Assembly (NCBI GenBank): GCA_032622095.1 | Contig: CP136065.1 | Span: forward strand, 240,353,530 to 240,417,529 | Length of the DNA stretch: 64,000 nucleotides | DNA from: Siphonodentalium dalli | Taxonomy: Eukaryota > Mollusca > Scaphopoda > Gadilida > Siphonodentaliidae | Reading direction: 5' to 3' | Shown: in pieces, positions 1-9,774 of the stretch | Layout of the letters: each line of letters begins with the position of its first letter | Numbering within the stretch: position 1 is the stretch's first letter | Made by a program: the position numbers and the translations under genes | Notes under the pieces: model-generated | What the model was told of the DNA's origin: nothing | The model's database searches: none | The model's input: the letters and a program-made list of their open reading frames with translations, nothing else

Positions 1-540
1 TATTTTTAAGTTCTTTTTATTTTCATCTTTAGTTTGTATTTTTCATTGTAGGCCCAAGTAGTACTTAAATGGTTTTATGTAGTTTGTAGCTCAGGCTTTG
101 CTGTGATTTAGTAATCTGTCTACTTATTCTATTTAGTTCAATTTGATTTATTTATCAATCTTTGTAATTTTTCTCCTCTCTGCTTTCTTATTATTTAAAG
201 TTATGGCTAGTATTCGTGCGGTCTGATGGAAAATTCTAAAAGTATAAATTTCTCAATTAAAGTAATTTAAAACTTTTATCTAACATGATTCCTACTTAAA
301 GGAACTTGTTATGTTCTCCCATTTAATGGAGACCCACATGTATTTCATTAGAGTGGATTCACAATGAAGAGAGCCACTCACAGGGAAATCCTACTTGAAG
401 GAAGCTCTGATTGAGATACATGTGTGGTAAATTGTTCTACTTCCTATACATCAGCACTTGTAGAAATTTCCATCAGAAATATTTTATTTTACCCCAGGAT
501 GGGCTATTTTCAACAAGGTAGTATGGTCTAAGTATCTAGT

Positions 541-745
541 TATTTATTATCTTTTCATTAGGGCTTTTCCAAGGGAGGTAATTTCCCCTTGACTATTTTA
601 TAACTTAAAGTATAAGTTTTCCAAGAGAGGTAATTTTCTCTTGATCAGTTTAGTAACTTTAATTATGGTTCATTCACAAGGGATGTAATTTTCCCTTGTA
701 AATATAATTAAACTATTTCAATCAGGGAGGTAATTTTCTCTGAGT
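541..745. repeat. Degenerate GGGAGGTAATTTTCCC repeat
   Basis: The motif (A)AGGGAGGTAATTTTCCCTTG appears four times in about 200 bp, with variants. Three copies are self-complementary at their ends (CAAGGG...CCCTTG or CAAGAG...CTCTTG), so each can form a small hairpin. The function is unknown. Confidence 0.55.
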
Positions 746-1139
746 GTTTTATTCTAATATTTTCTGGTTTCATAAACCTTTAAATATTTCTTATAAATAT
801 CTAGTAAGTGTAGTTTTACTTTATTTATCTAACAGTAATTCAGTTAGACAAAGTAAAACATTTTCATGCTTTCATTTGAATTTCTGCCAGTACTTATATC
901 TTGGCATATTCACTAATTGCCAGCCAGTTGCTGTTTTAAATATCAGAGTATTTATTCATTTAACACTCAATACAGTGATTTTAAATAAATCATGTGTAGT
1001 TTGTAATCATTACATAATTCATTGTGTTGTGGTATTCCACTCCATCAGAAGTGAAGGCCTGACTTCTGATGAAGTTAATTTCTCAGCATGTCTGAGAGGG
1101 TAGGACTCTGTCATTTAATTGTCATGTTCAAGTCATTAT

Positions 1140-1335
1140 AATCATCTTTCATCAGGTAGGGTTTCAACCCGGTGTCATTATTGGTAGGGATTGGCCAGTT
1201 AAACTTTGCGCAGTTCTGGTTACCCGGTGTCATTATAGGTAGGGACCTGATAGGGAAAGTGCAATTACTCTAATAGGTACCCGGTGTTTTAACTTAAACT
1301 TTCCCATTATCGGTAGGCAAATTAGGTAGGTCCTA
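1140..1335 (+). repeat. Short repeated motif CCCGGTGTCATTATAGGTAGGGA-like
   Basis: Three imperfect copies of a motif built on ACCCGGTGT followed by TTAT-GGTAGG lie within about 190 bp. The stretch also holds a GGGAAAGT / ACTTTCCC complementary pair (about 1253 and 1300). No coding or RNA family was recognised. Confidence 0.4.
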
Positions 1336-2809
1336 TTCAGTTAAGGGTAAAAGCAAGTTAAATTTCTTATTTTCATCTTCATCTCATTATTTCATATTTC
1401 ATATTTGTTCATAAATTTCAAATTCCTATTCTCTAAGCTATTGCAATTAATCTAAGTCAGTTTTATGACTTATATTTCAAATTTCAATAACTTAGTATTT
1501 TTGTGTCATTTAACTTTATTAAGTTATTTCCAATCAGATTAGTTTTGTGCTGACAGTAAAGCCAGCTATTCATGGTTATGCTTTTCTATAGCAAAATCTT
1601 AGTAAAACATTAATGTATTAAATCTGTTCATACCTCATAAAATATCAGAAGTTAAGTTGTTATGGGTGCACCGGTGTTTGTCTAATTGTGTGTTTTATGT
1701 TTCCTGTCTTGCATTGTCTATTTGTTTGTCATCCAATTGGTCAACTTGTACATATGTTAAATTTTATACTTACTGTCACAACTTCAAAATATTTCTTATT
1801 TATTTAAATGAATTTTCTCACTTAAATAGCTTTGGCTTGTTTCTTTATTTATTTAATAAATTCAAGTAGTCATTTAAATTCTTAAGTAAATATATTACAG
1901 TGGGGAACATTTGGGAACTATTTATCACCAGTAAAATCATGCAGCTGTTTATTCATACTTTTAAATCCATGTTTTCAATCATGTGCTATATTATATCAAA
2001 AAAGTTCAGTATTTTAGTAATTTAACTAACTTGGGGAATCTTTGGTATATTTCTATTTATTTATCAATATTGTTAATCTATAGGGTGTAATTCTAAAACT
2101 TTTCTTTATTTATTTCACTTATTTTCTGGTCTTACTGGTACACTTTGGCAAAACACTTTGTTATTTATTTAAATGTTTCATCTCAATATCCATTATTATT
2201 CTCATCTAAAAATCATCAAAATACAATTTATCTCTATTTATGTCTATGTCTACAAAATTATTGTTATAAATCAAATATCTATTTTCAAATTAAATAATCA
2301 ACTTTATTTCAATCTCATTATAAATGTAAGTTCCTATGGGGGAGGTATTTAGCTGTTCGTAGACTCAGCTTAGTAAAAGTCTGCTGGTGTCAGATCCTGT
2401 CTTATTGCGTTGGTTGTTTGTTTTATTTCACTCAACCACTCGCTATTCCTGTCATGTAGCTCTTCAGTCTTAATCGTTTCTCATCTCGAGTTAGTGTGAT
2501 TCTCTCCTATAGAGTTCGCTGCACTGACTTATAGGTGCGAAGGGATCAGGGCTTGTGCATTACAATATCGTCCCCGATCAACGTAAACGATATGTAGGAA
2601 AATTGGTACCCATTTGGTAACATGGCCAGTATAATATCATGGGGTGTGTGCATTTGGTGTCAGATGACTTAAAGGGGGACTAATAAAATATATTATGATA
2701 GATGTTCAATGAAGAGCGTTTATTATCAGCACAAGATATGCGAGGAAACTTGGCAAACACACATATATAGGTCAGGTCCTCTTTTCGGGATGTAATATAA
2801 TTAAGATTG

Positions 2810-2811
<2 letters not shown>

Positions 2812-2887
<76 letters not shown>
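2812..2887. repeat. (TA)n microsatellite
   Basis: An uninterrupted TA dinucleotide tract of about 70 bp. Open frames across it encode only Ile-Tyr runs and are not genes. Confidence 0.97.
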
Positions 2888-2889
<2 letters not shown>

Positions 2890-3737
2890 CTGTCTATATA
2901 TACACACCGAAAAGAGGATCTAAGCGTGACGTTTGCGCCCTCTGAAACACAACATGAGACGTAGAACACGAGCTCATTGGAAACTTCCATGATTACTGGT
3001 TGACAATAACCTAACAAGATGGCAGTATATATGAGAAATGATTATCACATAATTAAATCTAACATTTAGTTCAGTGTTTAGTTCTACGTGCGTGTACTCT
3101 ACTTTAAAATATTTTTATCATCGTTCATCAACATGTTAGTGCACATATGTCATGCATATATAATTAAACACATGTGAGTGTGCGTGCATGTGTGTTTAGT
3201 TGAATTTCAACTTTGTTATTTCAAAATGTATACAGTGTATGTTGCTTACATTTATGACTCAGCACAAATGTTTTAATTCTTATTTTACCTTTAGATCTAC
3301 ATACATATGCATGGTTTTATTTGACACCATCTAACATAATTCCGAATTTCATCTGTACCTATCTGTATTGTTTCCAAATGTGACTCCAAATAACAATTAC
3401 TGACATAATAGGACGGTATTCATGCCCTAATTGATTTTCTTTTGTCACATGCAAAGTTCATTCATATCAAACAGCTATATAGGCATCCCGAAAGGCATCA
3501 CGAGTCACAACTGATCCGTAACATTACCACGTCCTATTGGTGAATACTGCCAAGCTGATCTGGCCGTATAAATGGAGCTATGGGGATCATTCACAGGACA
3601 ACACACTTCGGGTTTCACGCTATGCGAGTTATTTTAGGACCGGGACTAATACAGCGTAAACAATACTGCCGACGCTAATTCACTATACTGCTATTTTTAA
3701 TGTCAGTTGAGTGTAAATCTGATAAACAAAATTTTAA
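2888..3737. other. Non-coding, nothing recognised
   Basis: No open frame of useful length, no repeat unit and no RNA gene was seen in this stretch. Confidence 0.5.
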
Positions 3738-3988
3738 AAGATCAAAATGTGCGCGAAGCGCGCGCTGTTCAAGATCATATAATGTGCGCTTCGCGCACAA
3801 ATTAAGCCCCCCCCCCCCCCCGCGCTAAATTAAGGCTCCCGAATATGAGCCTGTTTCAGTTAGTATATATAGTAATAAAGTAAAATATCTTGATTGTTGC
3901 GTTCCATATGTGCATGCATATATATATGTGGGTTGGGGAGAGGGTGGGGTAGAAAATACATTATTATTGAAATAAAGTGTTCCCACAA
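3738..3988 (+). repeat. Direct repeat, copy A (with poly-C and GC-rich hairpin)
   Basis: The stretch starts AAGATCAAAATGTG and ends at AATAAAGTGTTCCCACA. It aligns over its length with 4394-4587, allowing for indels. Copy A carries a perfect 13-bp inverted repeat, GTGCGCGAAGCGC / GCGCTTCGCGCAC (about 3750-3798), that copy B lacks. A run of 15 C (3807-3821) corresponds to 11 C in copy B. The two copies flank the MITE at 4016-4340. Confidence 0.7.
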
Positions 3989-4015
3989 ATGGGCAGCAGT
4001 ACAGGAGCCAGTGAT

Positions 4016-4340
4016 GCTGAAGGGGTCACTCTCACCAAAAAAAGTGCTGAAGGGTACACAGGATTTTCAAAATGTGCTGAAGGGTACACAGGGTTTGAAA
4101 TGTCGTTCTAAAGGACGTTCAGTTTTCGTACCTGCCATGATTTATGTTAGATAATAATTGTTTACGTCCCAATGAATATTAAAATGTACTGTAAACAAAC
4201 TGCTAATGGGCGCCAGACTTTCATAAACACAATTTAAGTAATGATGTTCGTGTCGATCACAAACCCTGTGTACCCTTCAGCACATTTTCAAACCCTGTGT
4301 TCCCTTCAGCACTTTTTTTGGTGAGAGTGACCCCTTCAGC
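4016..4340 (+). mobile_element. MITE with ~82-bp terminal inverted repeats, copy 1
   Basis: A 325-bp non-coding element begins GCTGAAGGGGTCACTC and ends with its reverse complement. The terminal inverted repeats are about 82 bp, and each holds two units of GTGCTGAAGGGTACACAGG. It is flanked by a perfect 9-bp direct duplication, GCCAGTGAT, at 4007-4015 and 4341-4349. A second copy lies at 20235-20529 in the opposite orientation and aligns along its full length, including the interior. Long inverted repeats with a 9-bp duplication fit Mutator-like (MULE) transposition. That superfamily call is an inference, because no transposase is present. Confidence 0.85.
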
Positions 4341-4393
4341 GCCAGTGATCCTTATGCTGTATGCTGATTAGAGGCTCCCAAGTGGGTCCGTTT

Positions 4394-4587
4394 AAGATCA
4401 AAATGTGCCACAAGCCCCCCCCCCCGTCGTCGCTAAATAAAGGCTCCAGAATTGAGTATTTTTCAGTTAGTATAATAGTAATATTTTAAGTAATATGCTG
4501 AATTTGTTTAGTTCAATGTGTACATGCGTATATGTGGGGTGGGTGTAGAAAGTTTTACTGTTTTTAGTGAAATAAAGTATTCCCACA
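4394..4587 (+). repeat. Direct repeat, copy B
   Basis: This is the shorter partner of 3738-3988. It shares the poly-C tract, the CTAAAT-AAGGCTCC segment, the TTTCAGTTAGTATA segment and the AATAAAGT-TTCCCACA end. It lacks the GC-rich hairpin. Confidence 0.65.
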
Positions 4588-5120
4588 CGCATCCAGTGAA
4601 AACAAAGAGAAGCATGACCATTCCATTTCTAATATAGAAATGAGAATTTGTTCATGACCGCGGACACTAGAAAGTAACAAAGAACGTTTATATACCCGTC
4701 ATTTTGTGACGGGCAACCCCCTAGTATATATATATTACACGATCCTACACTTATTCCATTCAATAAACCCATTCTATAAATTGTGATATTAAACGTTCGT
4801 TTAATAACAGGAAAGTGCCAGGTGACCTTTGACTTCCGGCTTGTCTTCTGTTTACACTCCGTACGCTACGTCTCAAACTACTATGGCTTCCAATATTTTT
4901 CCAACAAACTACAATGAATGAAGAGTTTGAAAAGTTATGTCATTAAATATACGCCATTAAATACGCCAAAGAGTCTTTATTTATCTGGGTCTATTTCTTT
5001 ACGCGGGCAAACAACGCATAGCTACGCATGCCTTATAGAAGCCAATGTTAGTTTCGCGTCCCATTTGTTGGCGTAAGTATTTGTCGAGGTTTTGGATCAT
5101 GTAATAAATAGAATATACAA
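4588..5120. other. Non-coding, one small hairpin
   Basis: The only structure seen is CCCGTCATTTTGTGACGGG (about 4697-4715), a 7-bp stem with a 5-base loop, followed by an AT-rich TAGTATATATAT tract. It resembles the end of a short interspersed element, but I cannot place it. Confidence 0.4.
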
Positions 5121-5249
5121 GTCGTCCCCAGTTTATAGCGGAAATCACAAAACTCGTCCAGTAAATTACGTTTGGACCTCAACAAAGGTTCGGTCCAGAC
5201 CTAATTTACTGAACTAGTTTTGTAAATTCCGCTATAAACTGGGGGCGAC
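5121..5249. repeat. Imperfect 129-bp palindrome (foldback)
   Basis: The left arm begins GTCGTCCCCAGTTTATAGCG and the right arm ends with the complement of GTCGCCCCCAGTTTATAGCG. The arms are about 57 bp, with roughly 6 mismatches, around a short centre. No clear target duplication was seen. It may be a foldback MITE or a transcribed hairpin. Confidence 0.75.
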
Positions 5250-5278
5250 ATGTAGATCCACTCTCTATATATTATACA

Positions 5279-5640
5279 CTAGCTGGTGGGCCCGACTTCG
5301 TCCGGGCTGTTTCCCTTCTGCTTTCCGTCAAAATGCGCGAGTTGACCTTGAATTGACCATTTTGAAGGTCAAGTTCAGGTCGGAGTCACGATTTGGCCCG
5401 TCCAAAACACTCCCCGGACAAAAGTATCCCTAGGTATCAAATTTCGTCGAAATCCGTCCGTTTTACCCGATTTGACCCCTTTGAAGGTCGGGGTCACGAT
5501 TTGACCCGTCGAAAACACTCCCCGGACAAAATTATCCATAGGTATCAAATTTCGTCGAAATCCGTCCAGCAGTTTTCCCGGCCATTGCTAACAGACAGAC
5601 AAACAGACAGAATTTAAGTCCCAAAATATATATTAGACTA
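5279..5640 (+). mobile_element. RTE-like LINE or SINE 3' tail
   Basis: The sequence has the style of RTE-clade 3' ends: a CTAGCTGG...CGACTTCGTCCGGGC start, two tandem ~130-bp units built on GGTCACGATTTG-CCCGTC and AAATTTCGTCGAAATCCGTCC, then CAGTTTTCCCGGCCATTGC and ACAGACAGACAAACAGACAG. No reverse transcriptase is attached. An opposite-strand relative lies at 29985-30255. Confidence 0.6.
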
Positions 5641-7080
5641 GTATCTAATTAAAAAGTTAAATATGTCTCGTTAAATTTGGTCTCGAACCATCAATGCATC
5701 ATTAATAACTTGCCAATCAAATCACGAATTTGGGAGTTCGAAATCTGGATATACCAAACTCAAATTAACGTTCGACGTCAAATTCGTAATTTTAAGTTCT
5801 AGTTTGAACGTTAAGTTTCAATTTGCAACACATACTTTCGCTTTTCGTGCCATTAAGCGTTTTCATGCAACATTATATATATCCGCATGAGCTGTAGAAA
5901 ATATTCCATTAGAAAAGTGTTTCTCAAAATGTTGACTTCAACCAATAAAATACGAATTCAAACACGAAATTGTGAGTTTTAGCGAGTTCAAACTCGAAAA
6001 TGGATACCAGAATCAAACGTCCGTCATCCAACTCGTAATTTCGACTTCAAAGTGGCATATATGATCGACATCAAATCAGTTTGTAATTAATATTTAGAAA
6101 CAACTATATTTCCCCCGTGTCCATTGCGCTAACACAAACTGATATAGACAGCTCTTTCCATCAGAAGTTTAAAATAGTTCTTTTGAACATCAAAAACAAA
6201 GACGATCGGTGACTTTGAATGAAAACATCCCATCTTATGTGCTTCGTTCGACTTATGGGAAATTTTTATTGTTTGAACGTGAACATTTCAATTTGCACCA
6301 AACTCTTATCTCTTCCATGTCTTAATGGAATGGTACACCTCCGTGCACATGAAATATATAACATAATTCTTTCGAATATCAAAAACCATTAGAAACGTGT
6401 TTTTCTAAACTTTGACTTCGGTCACTAAATTTCGAATTCACAATATGAAATTGTGAGATTAAAGTGGTACTGTACACCAAATCCAACCATTTATGGGACA
6501 TCTATTATATTCAACAAAATATATGCAACAAATGACTGAATTTGAGCCATGGATTAGTGCAAAATACACCCATGTGCTCTATAAACGATGCAAGCACCTT
6601 GGTAATGATTAGTTTATGACTGATCAATTGGCCAGATGCAGTGTGCAATACCTCTTTAAAATAGTTCAAACTGGACATGTGTTTTCCAAACTGAAACGTT
6701 CGTCTTCAAGTGCGAAAATTAGACCTCGCGAAAAGTTTGAATGCGAAATACTGGAATTTGACTTCAGATACTAAATTGTGAGCTCAAGCAAATTCAAACA
6801 CGAACTTGCGAGTCCAAACACGAAATTTCGAATTAAAACTGCTAAGTTCGTCCATAAATTTGTTTGCTCATGACATTTTCACTTCGCAATAAAAATGTGT
6901 TTACTCTCATGCCTATAATCGTTTCCATCAACAGATAAAGCTCTTTGCATGTGAAGTAGAACATAGTTCTTTTGAGTATCAAAAACGAAGCCAATCCCAG
7001 CTTGAGGAGATGTGACGCGACATGAAACCATCCCATCTTACGCGCTTGCCCTCGTGACCAGCGACGGTATTCGATCTATA
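5641..7080. repeat. Degenerate repeats, non-coding
   Basis: Motifs of the type AACACGAAATTGTGAGTTC recur many times. Longer echoes are also visible. A CCATTAGAAA-GTGTTT...TTGACTTC segment occurs near 5907 and 6387. An ATAGTTCTTTTGA-TATCAAAAAC...CATCCCATCTTA segment occurs near 6176 and 6961. This looks like an old, decayed tandem or nested repeat. No gene was seen. Confidence 0.45.
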
Positions 7081-7403
7081 AGATCACTAAAGCCGCGATA
7101 TGTGATTAACCAATAAGCATATAATTTTCATTATCTGAAGAACATAATACACATCTTCGTGTGTGGAAAAGAGCCGGCACATCGATCCCATAACCGAAGC
7201 AGACATTCCAATGAATATATAATTCTTGTTTAAATAAATAGCACGCGTATACAGGCAAATTGATAAAGGTTTAATATATGATGGTGTCTTCATTATTAAG
7301 TGATTTCGTTAACGGTATCTTTTTCTTGGGTAACATACCATGATATAAATAGGGTAGCTCGTTGTATCTTTAGGGTGGGGGGGGGGGGTAACATACATAT
7401 AGG

Positions 7404-7546
7404 ATATGTAGCCAGTGCAGTCCCTTAAACGGTTTATTGGCGTAAGGGGGATTTGAATATCTACTGGGCGAGACTCTGTCGAGTCCAATAGATGCCAAAT
7501 CCCCCGAGCGGACATAAACCGTTTAAGAGACAGCATTAGCTACATA
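7404..7546. repeat. 143-bp foldback hairpin
   Basis: The left arm ATATGTAGCCAGTGCAG...TTAAACGGTTTA and the right arm (complement ATATGTAGCTAATGCTG...TTAAACGGTTTA) pair through to a perfect GACTC-TGTC-GAGTC centre at 7472-7485. An 8-base G-run lies just upstream. The arms differ at perhaps 15 positions, so this is a moderately old inverted duplication. Confidence 0.75.
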
Positions 7547-7652
7547 TTTTATTTATCCCACATACATGTAGGTAGACATATTTTTTACTTCATTACATGC
7601 ATATAATACGCATTTACGTGTTGCGCACGAGTATATCACAAATCTGGCAACT

Positions 7653-8546
7653 CTACTCGAACAGCCGGAGTAGTTGGTCGCGCCTCTCCCCCTTGTCAAC
7701 TTCGTCGTTGACATCTTCATCTTGAGGCATGTCTGTCAGGGGGGCGTTTAAATATGTGCCATCATCGCCATGACTCAGACACAAATTATGGAGGACAAAA
7801 GCGCACTGGCATAATTCTGATGCCCTTGAAATGTCTCTCACTCGCATGATTGTCCTCAGAACATAAAAGCGATTTTTAACAACACCAAAACACCGTTCAA
7901 CCGTGTTCCTAGCTTTTCGATGCGCCTTGTTGAACCGTTTATGCGCTGCCGTGACTTCTGCGGGGAAGGGGGTAATTAGCCAGTCCGTGCAAGCGTACGC
8001 ACTATCCCCCAAAATGACAGCTCCTGGAAATGGTCTCCTGCCTCTGTCATTAAATTCACGCAACAATGCCGATTCTCTAGCAACACGGGAATCATTCCAG
8101 CTTCCTGGTGCTCGAGTGGTCGCGAAATATATTTCGAGATCGGGACCACAAACGATCGCGACATTCAGGCTGTGTACGTGGTGTCGATTGACATATGCAG
8201 CTTCGTCGATACTGGCAGGAATTACTCTGATGTGCGAGCCATCGATGATCCCACAGATGCTGGGCACCCCACTCATCTCAAAAAACTTCTCTGCCACAGC
8301 AATGGTGTCATCTGGCCATCGTATAGTCTCTGGTGCTAAGCCAACGACAAGCGGGGCTACCTTGTGGATGATTCTCTTAACAGTATCTCTGCCAACGCCA
8401 TGACAATTTTGTATCACATGGTAAAAAGCATTTGTTCCCATGAAATGTAGAAAGATTAGGATTTGCTCCCTTGGAGATAATGGCTTGCTATTGTCCGCGT
8501 CAGGAACTAAGTGGCCGCCTATTTTGTCCACTAAATAATCAACCAC
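7653..8546 (-). CDS. PIF/Harbinger (HARBI1-like) transposase, catalytic domain
   Basis: An open frame of 297 codons encodes the DDE nuclease of a PIF/Harbinger DNA transposon (DDE_Tnp_4 family). These enzymes cut and paste the element at 3-bp TWA targets in the nucleus. The visible catalytic triad is Asp102 (GIIDGSHI), Asp181 (ILGDSAY) and Glu217 (NTVERCFGVVKNRF). The typical C-terminal FVLHNLC follows, and a helix-turn-helix-like segment (about residues 27-66) precedes the triad. The frame opens at a GTG and has no ATG start. Upstream, the true N-terminus continues in another frame (8531-8683), so one base appears to be missing near 8547-8556. The catalytic part looks intact, so the copy is fairly young. 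I saw no Myb/SANT partner ORF and no clear terminal inverted repeats. The family call is secure; the present-day activity is doubtful. Confidence 0.93.
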   Translation of the reverse strand: MVDYLVDKIGGHLVPDADNSKPLSPREQILIFLHFMGTNAFYHVIQNCHGVGRDTVKRIIHKVAPLVVGLAPETIRWPDDTIAVAEKFFEMSGVPSICGIIDGSHIRVIPASIDEAAYVNRHHVHSLNVAIVCGPDLEIYFATTRAPGSWNDSRVARESALLREFNDRGRRPFPGAVILGDSAYACTDWLITPFPAEVTAAHKRFNKAHRKARNTVERCFGVVKNRFYVLRTIMRVRDISRASELCQCAFVLHNLCLSHGDDGTYLNAPLTDMPQDEDVNDEVDKGERRDQLLRLFE

Positions 8547-8683
8547 ACTTCCTGCACTCGGTACCTCTCTCGGAATTCGTATTCCGCCCGTACATTAAAG
8601 CGACGTTCCTTAAAAAGACGTTCTCGGCGAGCATTTCCATCATGCAGAAATAATTCTAATTCCTCGTCCGACGAATACGCCAT
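8531..8683 (-). pseudogene. Frameshifted N-terminus of the Harbinger transposase
   Basis: An ATG at 8683 opens a 50-codon frame beginning MAYSSDEELELFL and containing KERRFNVRAEYEFRERYR, which is typical of the acidic start and the EFRERYR-type segment of HARBI1-like proteins. It stops at 8531-8533. The family's next residues (VVDYLVDKIGG) are found in the neighbouring frame of 7653-8546. Together they show a single-base indel that separates the N-terminus from the catalytic domain. A short intron is unlikely because the two parts abut. Confidence 0.8.
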
Positions 8684-9270
8684 GTTCTATGTTTTGGTCA
8701 CATGCGCAACGAGAACGAGACTTGGTATGCTGTTGTAGTAATAATTACAGAGACGGAGCAAGATTACGGCCATGGGACATGGGGTTCAAATATGAATTGG
8801 TTGGGGTGGGGTGTAACATCACGCGTGAATTGGATTCCATATATTCCGCTTTTATATATACGCAATCGAGGTAGGATAAAATATCTCAACATGGCAACCA
8901 GTATTCCACACAATACCGAAGGAATGAATTTTCACCGTACGCAATTGTGCATGGTCAAAATAACCCAATTATCGGGAACTAGTCACACATAATGTACCTT
9001 TATACATCAACTAAATCACTCACCAACTGACACAAATATGCACTACCATATCATTCGCATATATCATTAGAGTAATTTCCCTTGACGAAATCACAAATGT
9101 TTAGATGTGCGTTCAACAAACGGTGGTCGATAGTACTCGATTTGCCGTCTTTTTGTGATTTACAATTAATCGCGTTCGCTGTTAGATTACAGTGGTCTAT
9201 AGTACTCGACACCTTCTGTACGGCTCAAATAAGCCTGCTATTACACAAATTGTATTCTATAGTATAGGCC
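8684..9270. other. Upstream flank of the Harbinger gene, non-coding
   Basis: No supported gene. A motif like GTGGTC-ATAGTACTCGA occurs twice (about 9123 and 9191), with a weaker TTCTATAGTATA at 9252. The flank probably contains the 5' part of the Harbinger element, but I could not find its end. Confidence 0.4.
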
Positions 9271-9420
9271 CCTGGCATATTTCTTCGTTCACACAACCCA
9301 CACTACTGCTTGGCATATTTTCTTCGTCCACACAACCAACACTATTGCCTGGCTTAGTGTCCACAACCAGCACTATTGCCTGGCTTATTTTCTTCGTTCA
9401 CACAACCAGCACTATTGGAT
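9271..9420 (+). repeat. ~39-bp minisatellite, 4 copies
   Basis: Four imperfect units follow the pattern TGGC-TATTTTCTTCG, TCACACAACC, then CACTATTG. The third unit is shortened to about 31 bp. Confidence 0.75.
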
Positions 9421-9774
9421 TACTGAATATGAATATTTGAGAGATCCTTTAGTTTTATAACTTTGGGGTAATACAATGACGATCGTGGTGCAGTGGAGAT
9501 ATTTTGGTTTAATTGGGAAAGCGGTTTGTATCTACCAAATAATTTTGAACTTATGCAAATATTACTTGTTTTTATTATTGCTGTTTGGTGTACCTTTGAG
9601 TTTGAGGATGTCACGCATTGGTATTATAAACAGTGACGCCTTTTATTTATAGTGTGTTCTGTTCCAAAGAAGATGACTGAATTGTACCATTGAGTAAAGA
9701 ATCTGGGTCCCTTATTGTTCGGAGGAATATTTGTTAGAATCAATGTCTCGAACATGATAGACCAAGTCTTCTCG
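9421..9774. other. Non-coding, nothing recognised
   Basis: This stretch is AT-rich, with no repeat or coding signal. Confidence 0.5.

Larger units (their letters stand above)
1..2811. other. AT-rich non-coding stretch
   Basis: I see no gene here. Open frames are short, low in complexity and match no family I recognise. Two locally repeated motifs are listed separately (541-745 and 1140-1330). Around 2335-2345 there is a purine tract (TATGGGGGAGGT), and at 2656-2665 the word TGGTGTCAGA, which resembles a tRNA-Leu primer-binding site. The stretch could therefore contain a decayed LTR, but no paired LTR was seen. Confidence 0.5.

Noticed and set aside
744-1103. 119-codon plus-strand open frame
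   Set aside because: Composition follows AT-rich DNA, and there is no recognisable motif or promoter.
2680-3017. Two minus-strand open frames with long Ile-Tyr runs
   Set aside because: They are read-through of the (TA)n microsatellite.
7903-8403. 166-codon plus-strand open frame
   Set aside because: It is antisense to the Harbinger transposase and has no domain of its own.
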